Under the pieces are notes generated by a model. The model did no database searches. It was not told where the DNA came from and saw nothing but the letters and a program-made list of their open reading frames with translations. The translations under genes were made by a program, and so were the position numbers. 64,000 nucleotides of DNA from Bacteroidales bacterium. GTDB lineage: Bacteria; Bacteroidota; Bacteroidia; Bacteroidales; UBA932. This document shows positions 27,113 to 35,354 of the stretch, piece after piece (position 1 is the stretch's first letter; each line of letters opens with the position of its first letter). Where the stretch lies: contig JAFTCB010000042.1 in assembly GCA_017454905.1 (NCBI GenBank), positions 1 to 64,000 on the forward strand. Direction: 5' to 3'.

Positions 27113-28191
27113 AAACGATCCTCCAAATAGAATCTCTCTGCAAACAGTATGGTGACGTCCACGTGCTGAACGGGATCGACTGTGAGATCCGCGAAGGTGA
27201 GATCGTCGCCGTGATCGGCCCGTCCGGATGCGGCAAGAGCACCTTTGTGCGCTGCCTGAACGGGATCGAGCGGCCGACTTCGGGCCGGGTCCTGCTGCAT
27301 GGGACGGATATCTTTTCCCCGGAAGCGGACCTGACGCAGGTACGCGCCAAGGTGGGCATGGTCTTCCAGGAGATGAATGTCTTCAACCACCTGAGCGTCA
27401 AGGATAACGTGATGCTCGGGCTGGTCAAGGTCCGCAAGATGTCCCGTGAGGAGGCGGAACTGGAGGCGGTGCGTCAGCTGAAGCTGGTCGGCCTGGCCGA
27501 GAAGCTGGATGCGATGCCCGCGTCCCTGTCCGGCGGGCAGAAGCAGCGTGTAGCGATCGCCCGCTGCCTGGCCTTGCTGCCGGAGGTGATCCTTTTCGAC
27601 GAGGCGACGTCCTCGCTTGATCCCGAGATGAAGACCGAGGTCCTGGGCGTGATCCGCGAACTGGCACGGCAGGGCCGTACGATGGTGGTGGTGACGCACG
27701 AGCTGAAGTTCGCCCGCGATGTCAGCACGCGCGTGGTCTTCATGAACCAGGGCCGCTTCGTGGAAGAGGGGACGCCGGAGCAGATTTTCGACCATCCGCG
27801 GGAGCGCCTCACGCAGGTATTCGTCAACAATCTGCGCAGCCTGGTCTTCCATATCGATTCGCCGGACTATGACCTCTACAAGCTCAATGCGGAGATCGAG
27901 TGGTTCTGCCAGCGCAACACCCTCGGCCGCCGCTATGTCTCCCTGGAGCTGATCGTCGAGGAGATGCTCACCAAGATGATGCCTTTCTCCGGTCCGATCC
28001 ATATCTGCATCCAGTGCAAGGAAATGACGCAGGAAGTCTCCATCGAGATGCAGCAGGAACGGTTCTCCGGCCAGATCGTGGGCCGCGAGGGGACCGACGA
28101 GATATCATTAATGCTCCTCCAGGGACTTTGTGGGTCTATCCGGGAGGAGCAGGAAGGCACGACGCGCGTCGTGCATCTGGAGGTGAAATAA
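27109..28191 (+). CDS. amino-acid ABC transporter ATPase with a degenerate RsbW-like C-terminal domain
   Basis: This 360-residue protein has a GlnQ-type ATPase (about 1-240) with Walker [10 protein letters not shown] at 38-46, signature LSGGQKQR, Walker [13 protein letters not shown] and the switch histidine in VVVTHELKF. The remaining 120 residues can be aligned by eye with the RsbW-like kinase of the same operon ([13 protein letters not shown] against LNLALEEAVTNVM). The N-box asparagine is replaced by Lys and the G1 motif is lost, so this domain should not bind ATP and may act as a docking site for the STAS protein. It overlaps the permease gene by four bases. Confidence 0.9.
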   Translation: MKTILQIESLCKQYGDVHVLNGIDCEIREGEIVAVIGPSGCGKSTFVRCLNGIERPTSGRVLLHGTDIFSPEADLTQVRAKVGMVFQEMNVFNHLSVKDNVMLGLVKVRKMSREEAELEAVRQLKLVGLAEKLDAMPASLSGGQKQRVAIARCLALLPEVILFDEATSSLDPEMKTEVLGVIRELARQGRTMVVVTHELKFARDVSTRVVFMNQGRFVEEGTPEQIFDHPRERLTQVFVNNLRSLVFHIDSPDYDLYKLNAEIEWFCQRNTLGRRYVSLELIVEEMLTKMMPFSGPIHICIQCKEMTQEVSIEMQQERFSGQIVGREGTDEISLMLLQGLCGSIREEQEGTTRVVHLEVK

Positions 28192-28194
28192 TCC

Positions 28195-28935
28195 CTAGTT
28201 CTTCGGCCGGCGGATCTTTCCGATACCCCGGACATTGGTTTCGATGCTGCCCGTTTTCAGGGCGGTGGCGTCGATGTCGCCGGCTCCGCTGATGCTGAGG
28301 TCCGCCTTGCCGCTGACCTTTCCGTCGAGGACGGCGTCCCCGGCTCCGTTGATGGCGACCGTCAAGGCATCGCAGTCGATCTTGTGGATGTCGGCATCGC
28401 CCGCACCGTTGACGGTGATGACGGCTTTGCCGGATTTCAGCCCGTCGATCTCCAGGTCACCGGCTCCGTTGATGGTGACCACGAAGTCCAGTGCGGTGAT
28501 GCCCTGCGGGGCTTTGAAGTCCACGGCACCGTTGACGTTGAGGCCTTCGAGGACCGGACTGGAGACGTTGATCTTGATGTTCTTGGCGTTGCGGATGCTC
28601 TTGAGGTCGGACTTGATCTCCAGGGTGCCGCTTTCGTTGCGGACGGTCACGTGCTCGAGGACGTTGTCGGACGCATAGATGGACAGGGCGCAGGGGCCGG
28701 GCGTGTAGAGGATGTCGCCGGGCAGGTTGCAGCTGAGGGCGTGGAATTCACCGGTCGTCTCGTCCCGGGTGATATAGTTGTCGCTGGCGGTGATGGTCTC
28801 GCCGGCGTTGTCGCCGGACCAGGTGATGCCGTTCTCTTTGATTTGCTGCTTGACTTCTTCGCTGATCTTGATGAAGCGGCAGGAGGGGAGGATGAGCAGC
28901 GCAGCGGCTGCAAGGAGGGTGAATGTCTTTTTCAT
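28195..28935 (-). CDS. DUF2807 (GIN domain) lipoprotein
   Basis: This 246-residue protein begins with a lipoprotein signal (MKKTFTLLAAAALLILPSC). The mature part is a right-handed beta solenoid of the DUF2807 type, with repeated motifs such as VTINGAGDLEID, VTVNGAGDADIH and VAINGAGDAVLD. Such proteins are thought to be exported head domains or envelope-stress-linked factors in Bacteroidota. It is the last gene of the minus-strand operon led by the ABC ATPase at 30914, 11 bases behind the GntR gene. Only three bases separate its stop from that of the convergent ABC gene. Confidence 0.88.
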   Translation of the reverse strand: MKKTFTLLAAAALLILPSCRFIKISEEVKQQIKENGITWSGDNAGETITASDNYITRDETTGEFHALSCNLPGDILYTPGPCALSIYASDNVLEHVTVRNESGTLEIKSDLKSIRNAKNIKINVSSPVLEGLNVNGAVDFKAPQGITALDFVVTINGAGDLEIDGLKSGKAVITVNGAGDADIHKIDCDALTVAINGAGDAVLDGKVSGKADLSISGAGDIDATALKTGSIETNVRGIGKIRRPKN

Positions 28936-28946
28936 GTTTTTGTCTG

Positions 28947-29285
28947 TCAGTCAATGAATTCCTTGAGGTTTACGCCGAGCAGGGCGGCCCGGTCGCGGAA
29001 GAGCGGGAGCTCTTCTTCGATGAATTTGCGTCGCTCGGTGTCGCGGATCACTTCGATGGCGTTTCCGTCTACGAAGAAGCCGATGCCGCGCTGGTTGAAG
29101 ATGACCTTCCGGTCCGTCAGGACTTCGTAGGAACGGGCGACGGTGTTGGGGTTGACCCCGATCGTGGCGCCCCATTCGCGTACGGAGGGGATGCGGCCTC
29201 CGGGCTTGAATTCGCCGGAGAGGATCCGGTCGCAGAGGTTGTCCGCTATCTGGATGTAGATGGGTTTATTGTTGTCGAATTCCAT
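28947..29285 (-). CDS. GntR-family regulator, YtrA subfamily
   Basis: This 112-residue protein has an N-terminal winged helix (about 5-75: PIYIQIADNLCDRILSGEFKPGGRIPSVRE, given here only as its outline) and a short helical C-terminal dimerisation part. Short GntR proteins of this kind are of the YtrA type and repress ABC transporter operons. The gene lies five bases behind the permease gene of exactly such an operon. A palindrome of YtrA type lies in front of the first gene (30924-30945), which implies autoregulation. Confidence 0.9.
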   Translation of the reverse strand: MEFDNNKPIYIQIADNLCDRILSGEFKPGGRIPSVREWGATIGVNPNTVARSYEVLTDRKVIFNQRGIGFFVDGNAIEVIRDTERRKFIEEELPLFRDRAALLGVNLKEFID

Positions 29286-29290
29286 GGTTA

Positions 29291-30091
29291 TTAGTGTTTA
29301 AGGGTGCGGAGCCTGTAGTAGAGGCCTCCCAACAGTCCGCAGAACAGGACGGTGAAGACGATGCTGATGGTCCAGTTGAGGAAGCGCTCGATGGACTGCG
29401 GGTCGGAGAAGTGCATTTCCAGCCAGTCCGTGTCGATGTGGGAGGTGCCGAAGGAGAGCACCAGGATGAGCGAGAGGACCATGCTGAATGCGAAGACACA
29501 GAGGAGGGTCTTGGCTACCTTGGCCTTCTTGAAGCAGACGGCTCCGAGGGTGAAGGTGAGGATGTTGGCGCACCAGTTCAGGAAAAGGAGGCCCGGCAGG
29601 TTGATGGAGATGCCTTCTTCGCCCAGGATGTCAAACATGTTGCGGGTGAGGTCCGCGACCATCATGCGGTCTCCGTAGGTGTTGGGGAAAACCAAACTCA
29701 TCAGCGTGTCGCTGAGGAAGGTCAGGCTGAAGAGGATGACCGGGACGACGATGCAGACCATCAGGAGGATGGAGAGCCATTTCTCCAGGGTGGAGGCGGG
29801 AAGCAGCAGGAAGTCGGATCCGGCACGCTTTTCGGTCACGAAGCCGTAGAGTTTGACTCCGGCGCCGAAGATGACGACGATGGTCGCGATGAAGACGGCC
29901 ATGAACTGCATCTCGTCGGGCAGTTCGGTGAGTCCGTTGCCGGAGATCAGGCTGAAGAACTGGAAGAACAGGAAGATGATGACGGGCATCAGGCCGAGCA
30001 GCAGCAGGGAGAGGCCGTAGTTGTTCTTCGCGCGGCGCAGGTCGTACAGGAAATAATTCCAGAAGCGCTGGATGTTGAATATGTTATTCAT
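29291..30091 (-). CDS. ABC transporter permease (ABC-2 type, six helices)
   Basis: This 266-residue protein has six predicted transmembrane helices, including LLLLGLMPVIIFLFFQFF and WLSILLMVCIVVPVILFSL, and no catalytic motif. It starts inside the end of the ATPase gene (eight-base overlap) and is therefore the membrane partner of that ATPase. The substrate is unknown; YtrA-type operons often answer cell-wall stress or antimicrobial peptides, so an export role is likely but inferred. Confidence 0.8.
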   Translation of the reverse strand: MNNIFNIQRFWNYFLYDLRRAKNNYGLSLLLLGLMPVIIFLFFQFFSLISGNGLTELPDEMQFMAVFIATIVVIFGAGVKLYGFVTEKRAGSDFLLLPASTLEKWLSILLMVCIVVPVILFSLTFLSDTLMSLVFPNTYGDRMMVADLTRNMFDILGEEGISINLPGLLFLNWCANILTFTLGAVCFKKAKVAKTLLCVFAFSMVLSLILVLSFGTSHIDTDWLEMHFSDPQSIERFLNWTISIVFTVLFCGLLGGLYYRLRTLKH

Positions 30092-30914
30092 GGTTGAAGA
30101 GGTTTTTGACGAGTTCTTTGTGCTTGTGGACGGTGTTGAAGAGGGCTTCGATATTGACCTTGCTGTCGGCCTTCTCCGTATTGGGCAGGACCTGGATGAA
30201 GCCGCCGGGCAGCTGCTCGGAGTAGAGGGCTTCGGGGTGCAGGGTGGTGCCGTAGTCGAAGTAGAGTTTGTCGGCGATCTGTTCGATCGTGGCGTTGAGC
30301 AGGACGTCCCGGCGGTCGAGGATGATGATCGGGTCGATGATGTTCTCGAGGTCGCGGACCTGGTGGGTGGAGATGACGATCGTGCTGTCTTCGGCCGTGT
30401 ACTTCATCAGGGCGGAGCGGAACTGCGCTTTGGACGGGATGTCCAGGCCGTTGGTCGGTTCGTCGAGGTAGAGGTGGCGGACACCGCTGGCGAGGGCGAA
30501 GGCGATGTAGGTCTTCTTGAGCTGGCCGTTGGACATCGCGTTCATTTTCTGGGCGGGGTCGACTTCAAATTCGCGGAGGATGCTTTCGAATTTCTCCGCG
30601 GAGAAGTTCGGCCAGAATCTGCCGGTGGCGCGGCCCCAGGCGAGTGCCTTGTCGTTGATCGGGGCGACTTCGTCGGGGAGGTAGTACTGGTCCTGGAGGA
30701 GGGCGGGTTCCCGTTTCCACGGGTCGTGGCCGTCGGCGGAGATGGCGCCGGCCTGGGTTTTCTTGAGGCCGCAGAGCAGGGTGAGGAGGGTGGTCTTGCC
30801 GACGCCGTTCTCGCCGAGCAGTCCGTAGATCTTGCCGGGTTCGAGGTCCATCGTGATGTTGCGGAGGACCTCCTGGCTGCCGTAGCTGAATGCTAAGTTC
30901 TGGATTTTTATCAT
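30084..30914 (-). CDS. ABC transporter ATP-binding protein
   Basis: This 276-residue ATPase has Walker A GENGVGKTT, a family-variant signature MSNGQLKKT in place of LSGGQ, and Walker B HLYLDEPTNGLD followed by VISTHQ. It powers the permease encoded downstream. The start at 30914 was chosen because an upstream in-frame ATG lies inside the promoter and operator region. It is the first gene of the operon ATPase-permease-GntR-DUF2807. Confidence 0.9.
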   Translation of the reverse strand: MIKIQNLAFSYGSQEVLRNITMDLEPGKIYGLLGENGVGKTTLLTLLCGLKKTQAGAISADGHDPWKREPALLQDQYYLPDEVAPINDKALAWGRATGRFWPNFSAEKFESILREFEVDPAQKMNAMSNGQLKKTYIAFALASGVRHLYLDEPTNGLDIPSKAQFRSALMKYTAEDSTIVISTHQVRDLENIIDPIIILDRRDVLLNATIEQIADKLYFDYGTTLHPEALYSEQLPGGFIQVLPNTEKADSKVNIEALFNTVHKHKELVKNLFNHE

Positions 30915-30923
30915 AACTTTGTA

Positions 30924-30945
30924 GTGTATTAGTTCAATAGTACAC
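30924..30945. promoter_or_regulatory. YtrA/GntR-type operator palindrome
   Basis: GTGTATTA, a six-base spacer and TAGTACAC form a near-perfect palindrome (7 of 8 pairs). It lies between the -7 box (30948-30955) and the start codon at 30914, so a bound repressor would block transcription at or just after initiation. The GntR protein encoded in the same operon is the obvious ligand. Confidence 0.7.
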
Positions 30946-30947
30946 CG

Positions 30948-30955
30948 CAAAGGTA
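30948..30955 (-). promoter_or_regulatory. -7 promoter box (TACCTTTG) of the GntR-ABC operon
   Basis: Matches TAnnTTTG and lies 33 bases upstream of the ATPase start, leaving room for the operator in the leader. Confidence 0.65.
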
Positions 30956-30995
30956 CGACATTTTTTAAAACTTCCAAGAGTTTTGTTAATTTTTT

Positions 30996-31856
30996 TTACA
31001 TTTTTTGGTGGAGGGTGGCGCGGTGGGCCTTTTCGTTGCGGCGGATCCGGTCGTGTTCGGCTGCCGGGACGCAGGCGTCCAGGAAGCGTTCCCAGATGTG
31101 CTGTACGGCGGCCGGGGCAGGGTGGACGAGGTCTTCGGCGTAGAAGCGGTAGTCGCGGAGTTCGTCCGTGAGGATCTCGTAGGCCGGAAAGTAAGCGGCG
31201 TTCCCGCAGCGGTCCAGGACCTGCTGGACGGCGAGGTGCAGCGTCGCCTTCGAGAGGGTGTTGGCATGGGCGCCGTCGCCGAGGTGGCGGATGGGGGAGA
31301 CGGTGAAGAGGAATTGTTTGCCGGGGTGCGTTTCGACCAGGGTGCAGAGCAGCCGGGTGCATTCTTCGACGGAGAGGAGTTCGTGGGAGAACTCCCGGGC
31401 CGGACGCTTCAGGCAGTTGGCGACGACGGGGCTGCCCGGCCGCCCGAGGGCGCGCCAGACCCGGGCGGTGCCGAGGGTGATGAGCACTTTGCTGCACTCC
31501 GTCCAGGCGTCGCAGGCTTCGGCCAGGCGGGCGTTGGCGTGCTTCAGGAATTCCCCGGCCGTCGGCCGGGCGAAAGAGGTATGGTGCCAGAAGCTCCCGG
31601 TCCGTCCGTCACCGGCCCCGATTTCCACGCAGTCCTGCGGACCGAAAGGGGTGCCGGCGTCCAGCCGCGCGGCGGCGGAGGCGATGGATGCGGGGTTGTA
31701 GAGGGTGCCGAAGGGATTGGCGAGCACGGAGAATCCCGCCTGGGCGAGCCTGCCGCCGATGGCGTCGGCGAAGCAGCTGCCCAGTACGCAGATACGGTCG
31801 GACAGGCTGACCGCAACGGCGGAAACTCCGCAAGGGACCTCGGTGAAAAATTTCAT
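30996..31856 (-). CDS. GSCFA domain protein
   Basis: This 286-residue protein carries the family signature VLGSCFAD near residue 26, followed by ANPFGTLYNP, VLITLGTARVW and FTVSPIRHLGDGAHANTLSK. GSCFA proteins have an SGNH-hydrolase-like layout and are common in Bacteroidota and in polysaccharide- or LPS-related loci, but no reaction is established. No signal peptide is visible. It is divergent from the 5'-nucleotidase gene, with 32 bases between the starts. No clear promoter box for it can be seen. Confidence 0.85.
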   Translation of the reverse strand: MKFFTEVPCGVSAVAVSLSDRICVLGSCFADAIGGRLAQAGFSVLANPFGTLYNPASIASAAARLDAGTPFGPQDCVEIGAGDGRTGSFWHHTSFARPTAGEFLKHANARLAEACDAWTECSKVLITLGTARVWRALGRPGSPVVANCLKRPAREFSHELLSVEECTRLLCTLVETHPGKQFLFTVSPIRHLGDGAHANTLSKATLHLAVQQVLDRCGNAAYFPAYEILTDELRDYRFYAEDLVHPAPAAVQHIWERFLDACVPAAEHDRIRRNEKAHRATLHQKM

Positions 31857-31874
31857 ATTTTTCTGCTAATTTAC

Positions 31875-31882
31875 TAAATTTG
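31875..31882 (+). promoter_or_regulatory. -7 promoter box (TAAATTTG) of the 5'-nucleotidase gene
   Basis: Matches TAnnTTTG, with six bases (TCAGTT) before the ATG at 31889. Confidence 0.6.
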
Positions 31883-31888
31883 TCAGTT

Positions 31889-33625
31889 ATGAAACGCATT
31901 TGCTCCTGCCTTTTTGCGGCGATGCTTCTGATGCTTGCCGCCGCCTGCTCCTCCGGAGAGCGCACCCTCCATATCGTGACCACCGGTGATGTCCATGGAA
32001 ACTGGTTCGACGAGCCCTACGTCGAGGGCGGCGCCACGAAGACCAGCCTGATGTCCGTGAGCGCGTGGGTGGACAGCCTGCGCCAGGCGGCCGGAGCGGA
32101 CAATGTCCTGCTGCTCGATGCGGGGGACTGCCTGCAGGGCGACAATGCGACCTATTATCATAATTACGTTGCGGATATCGAGGATCACCTCTTCCCGGAG
32201 CTGGTCTCCTATATGAAATATGACGCGGTCACCGTGGGCAACCACGACATCGAGACGGGACATCCGGTCTATGACAAGATCGCTGCGCAGCTCGCCGCGC
32301 GCAAGATCCCGTTCCTGGGCGGCAATGCCGTCCGCAAGGACAACGGCGAACCCTATTTCCCCGTGTACAAGATGTTCCGCCGCGGGGGGATGAAGGTGGC
32401 CGTGCTCGGCTTCACCAACCCCAACATGCGTGCCTGGCTGGCGGAACCCGTCTGGAGCGGCATCGAATTCGTCTCGCTGATCCCCTGCGTGCAGGAGTGG
32501 GTGGACCGCGTGCGTGCGAAGGAGAAGCCCGACGTGGTCGTGGTGCTGGTGCATTCGGGGACCGGCAGCGGTGACGGCGCAGTCCTGGAGAGCCAGGGGC
32601 TCGACCTGCTGAACACGCTGAAGGGCGTGGACGTGCTGGTCACGTCCCATGACCACCGTCCCTATGTCCAGGAGAAAGACGGCACCTGGCTGATCAACGG
32701 CGGCGCCCGCGCCGGCAATGTCGGCCACGCCGTGGTCACGGCCCGGAAGAAGGACGGCCGGCTGGAGAAGGAAGTCAAGGGAGAATATGTCCGCATGGAC
32801 AAGAGCAAGGTCAACGAGGCGATGAAGGAGCATTTCCGCCCGTATTTCGAGGCGGTCAAGGCCTTCACGCTGCAGCCGGTGGGCGAACTGGCGATGGAAC
32901 TGCGTACGCGCGATGCCTACAAGGGCATGTGCGACTACATCAACCTCGTGCACACGGTCCAGCTGGGCGTCGAGGGCGTGCAAGTCTCCTTCGCGGCGCC
33001 GCTGACCTACAACGGGACCGTCAGGAAAGGCCAGGTGGTCTTCAACGACATGTTCACGATCTATCCTTTCGAGAACCAGCTCTATATCGCGAAACTGAAG
33101 GGTTCCGAGATCAAGAATTATCTGGAGTACTCCTACAATACCTGGATCCAGACGCCCGGACAGCATGTCCTGAATATCCAGAACTCCCCGGACGCCCGGA
33201 CGGGCGCGGACCGCTGGTCTTTCGTGTACCGGTCCTATAATTTCGACTCCGCGGCCGGCCTGGTCTATACGGTGGACGTGACCCGTCCTGCGGGCAGCCG
33301 CGTGCAGATCAAGTCCATGGCGGACGGCAAGCCGTTCGATCCGGATGCCTGGTACAACGTGGCGATGACTTCCTACCGCGCCAGCGGCGGGGGAGACATC
33401 ATCCCGCAGGGTGCCGGCGTGAGCCCGGAGCAGATGGAAGAGAGGATCATCGACCGTCTCCCGGAGATCCGGGAAATGATCTATCAGTATATCAAAAAGC
33501 ACGGCACCATCGATGCCGCGCTGATCGGTGACCGCAGCAACATCGGCGAGTGGCACTTCGTGCCCGCGAAACTCGTGGATCCGATGATGCAGGCGGATAT
33601 GGAACTTATCTTCGGAGAGCCTTGA
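31889..33625 (+). CDS. lipoprotein 5'-nucleotidase / metallophosphatase (UshA family)
   Basis: This 578-residue protein starts with a lipoprotein signal (lipobox LAAAC, Cys20). The N-terminal metallophosphatase domain shows GDVHGNW, LLDAGD, GNHDIETG and TSHDHRP, the residues that bind two metal ions. The C-terminal half is a 5'-nucleotidase domain with YNGTVRKGQVVFNDMFTIYP and FENQLY. It probably removes phosphate from nucleotides at the cell surface or in the periplasm. Its last 20 bases overlap the convergent ffh gene. The start at 31889 follows a -7 box after six bases. Confidence 0.9.
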   Translation: MKRICSCLFAAMLLMLAAACSSGERTLHIVTTGDVHGNWFDEPYVEGGATKTSLMSVSAWVDSLRQAAGADNVLLLDAGDCLQGDNATYYHNYVADIEDHLFPELVSYMKYDAVTVGNHDIETGHPVYDKIAAQLAARKIPFLGGNAVRKDNGEPYFPVYKMFRRGGMKVAVLGFTNPNMRAWLAEPVWSGIEFVSLIPCVQEWVDRVRAKEKPDVVVVLVHSGTGSGDGAVLESQGLDLLNTLKGVDVLVTSHDHRPYVQEKDGTWLINGGARAGNVGHAVVTARKKDGRLEKEVKGEYVRMDKSKVNEAMKEHFRPYFEAVKAFTLQPVGELAMELRTRDAYKGMCDYINLVHTVQLGVEGVQVSFAAPLTYNGTVRKGQVVFNDMFTIYPFENQLYIAKLKGSEIKNYLEYSYNTWIQTPGQHVLNIQNSPDARTGADRWSFVYRSYNFDSAAGLVYTVDVTRPAGSRVQIKSMADGKPFDPDAWYNVAMTSYRASGGGDIIPQGAGVSPEQMEERIIDRLPEIREMIYQYIKKHGTIDAALIGDRSNIGEWHFVPAKLVDPMMQADMELIFGEP

Positions 33626-34928
33626 GGCGCTGCTGAAGCGAGCCGTCCACGGCCATCTTCATCATCTTGCGCGTCTGCTCGAACTGCTTGAGCAGTTTGT
33701 TGACATCTGCGACACTGGTCCCGGACCCTTTCGCGATGCGGTTGCGCCGTGAGCCGTTGAGGCACTCGGGGTGCTCCCGCTCGTAGGGGGTCATCGAGCG
33801 GATGATCGCCTCGGTCGGCTTGAAGGCGTCGTCCGGGATGTCCACATCCTTGAGGGCCTTGTCCATGCCGGGGAGCATTCCGGCCAGATCCTTCATGTTG
33901 CCCATCTTCTGGACCTGCTGGATCTGGTTGTAGAAATCATTCAGAGTGAATTGATTATGTGCGATCTTCTTTTTGAGCGCCCGCGCTTCTTGCTCGTCAT
34001 ACTGCTCCTGGGCCTTCTCGACCAGGGAGACGACGTCACCCATTCCGAGGATGCGGTCGGCGACGCGCGCCGGATAGAAGATGTCGAGGGCCTCCATCTT
34101 CTCGCCCGAGCTGACGAACTTGATGGGCTTGCCGGTGACGGCCTTGATCGAGAGGGCGGCACCGCCGCGGGTGTCACCGTCCATCTTGGTCAGCACCACG
34201 CCGTCGTAGTCGATGGCCTCGTTGAAGGCCTTGGCGGACTCCACGGCGTCCTGGCCGGTCATCGCGTCCACGACGAAAAGGGTCTCTGTCGGGCTGACGG
34301 CCTTGTGCAGGGTGGAGATCTCCTCCATCAGTTCCTGGTCCACGGTCAGACGGCCGGCGGTATCCACGATCACGACGCTGTAGCCCTGCTGCCGTGCGTA
34401 CTGGATGGCGTCTTTGGCCACTTTCACCGGGTCTTTCTCCCCGTCCTCGGCGTAGACCTCCACGCCCACCTGGGCGCCCAGGGTCTTGAGCTGCTCGATG
34501 GCGGCGGGGCGGAAGGTGTCGCAGGCCGCGAGCAGGACCTTCATCCCGCGCTTGCTCTTGATATGGAGGGCCAGCTTGCCGCTGAAAGTCGTCTTACCGG
34601 AACCGTTCAGACCGGCGACGAGTACCACGGCAGGGGAGCCTTTGACATTGATCTCGCTGTGCTCGGAGCCCATGAAGGCGGCCAGTTCGTCGTGGACGAT
34701 CTTGACCATCATCTGCTGCGGCTTGACGGCCGTGAGCACGCCCGTGCCCAGCGCCTGGGTCTTGACCCGGTTGCAGAACTCCTTGGCGACCTTGAAGGAG
34801 ACATCCGCGTCCAGCAGGGCCCGGCGGATCTCTTTGACGGTCTCGGCTACGTTGACTTCGGTGATCTTGCCTTCTCCCTTGAGGACCTTGAAAGACCTTT
34901 CCAGTCTGTCTGACAGATTTTCGAACAT
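33606..34928 (-). CDS. ffh: signal recognition particle protein Ffh (SRP54)
   Basis: This 440-residue GTPase binds signal peptides and SRP RNA and delivers nascent membrane proteins to FtsY. The NG domain shows GLNGSGKTTFSGKLA, DTFRPAAIEQL, DTAGRLTVD and TKMDGDTRGG. The M domain begins near residue 300 and ends with the RNA-binding segment NGSRRNRIAKGSGTSVADV. The length is normal. The promoter box (34954-34961) lies 25 bases upstream and overlaps the start codon of the divergent regulator gene. Confidence 0.97.
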   Translation of the reverse strand: MFENLSDRLERSFKVLKGEGKITEVNVAETVKEIRRALLDADVSFKVAKEFCNRVKTQALGTGVLTAVKPQQMMVKIVHDELAAFMGSEHSEINVKGSPAVVLVAGLNGSGKTTFSGKLALHIKSKRGMKVLLAACDTFRPAAIEQLKTLGAQVGVEVYAEDGEKDPVKVAKDAIQYARQQGYSVVIVDTAGRLTVDQELMEEISTLHKAVSPTETLFVVDAMTGQDAVESAKAFNEAIDYDGVVLTKMDGDTRGGAALSIKAVTGKPIKFVSSGEKMEALDIFYPARVADRILGMGDVVSLVEKAQEQYDEQEARALKKKIAHNQFTLNDFYNQIQQVQKMGNMKDLAGMLPGMDKALKDVDIPDDAFKPTEAIIRSMTPYEREHPECLNGSRRNRIAKGSGTSVADVNKLLKQFEQTRKMMKMAVDGSLQQRLKALRR

Positions 34929-34953
34929 AGGATTTGCTTAAAAATTCAAGCTA

Positions 34954-34961
34954 CAAAGATA
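34954..34961 (-). promoter_or_regulatory. -7 promoter box (TATCTTTG) of ffh
   Basis: Matches TAnnTTTG. It overlaps the first base of the divergent AraC-type gene (34961), so the two starts may interfere. Confidence 0.6.
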
Positions 34962-35353
34962 TGAAACTTTTTTCACGCCGCCTAATCCGTCCGGGCAATT
35001 CCGATGCCTGGGAGCAGCTGTACGGGCGCGTCGCGCAGGCCGTGGATGCCTGGATCGACGCCAGAGGCTACCTGAAGGTCCTGCCGACCCTTCCCGAAAT
35101 CGCCGGGGACATCGGCGTGGCGCCCGACCACCTGTCCAACTACATCCGGATCGCGACCGGCGATACCGTCCTGGGCTGGCGCAAGACGCTGCGCATCGAA
35201 GAGGCGAAAATGCTGCTGAGGGAGTATCCGTCGCTGCCGGTTTCCGCGGTCGCGGCGATGGTCGGCATCGGTGACAAGTCCAATTTCAAGCGTCAGTTCA
35301 TCGAGGAGGTGCACATGTCGCCTGCCGAGTGGCGCGCCCAGGCGGCCGGCTGA
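34961..35353 (+). CDS. small AraC-type HTH protein
   Basis: This 130-residue protein consists of a helical N-terminus and one AraC-type DNA-binding domain (about 45-125), with the second helix-turn-helix in VSAVAAMVGIGDKSNFKRQF. It has no sensor domain, so it may act with a partner or constitutively. The start at 34961 was chosen because the upstream alternative is a TTG without a promoter. Its stop lies one base from that of the convergent CDF gene. Confidence 0.75.
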   Translation: MKLFSRRLIRPGNSDAWEQLYGRVAQAVDAWIDARGYLKVLPTLPEIAGDIGVAPDHLSNYIRIATGDTVLGWRKTLRIEEAKMLLREYPSLPVSAVAAMVGIGDKSNFKRQFIEEVHMSPAEWRAQAAG

Positions 35354-35354
35354 A

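Noticed and set aside
30915..30995. Riboswitch or attenuator in the spacer before the GntR-ABC operon
   Set aside because: The only structure is the short operator palindrome, and the leader of about 30 bases is too short for an aptamer.
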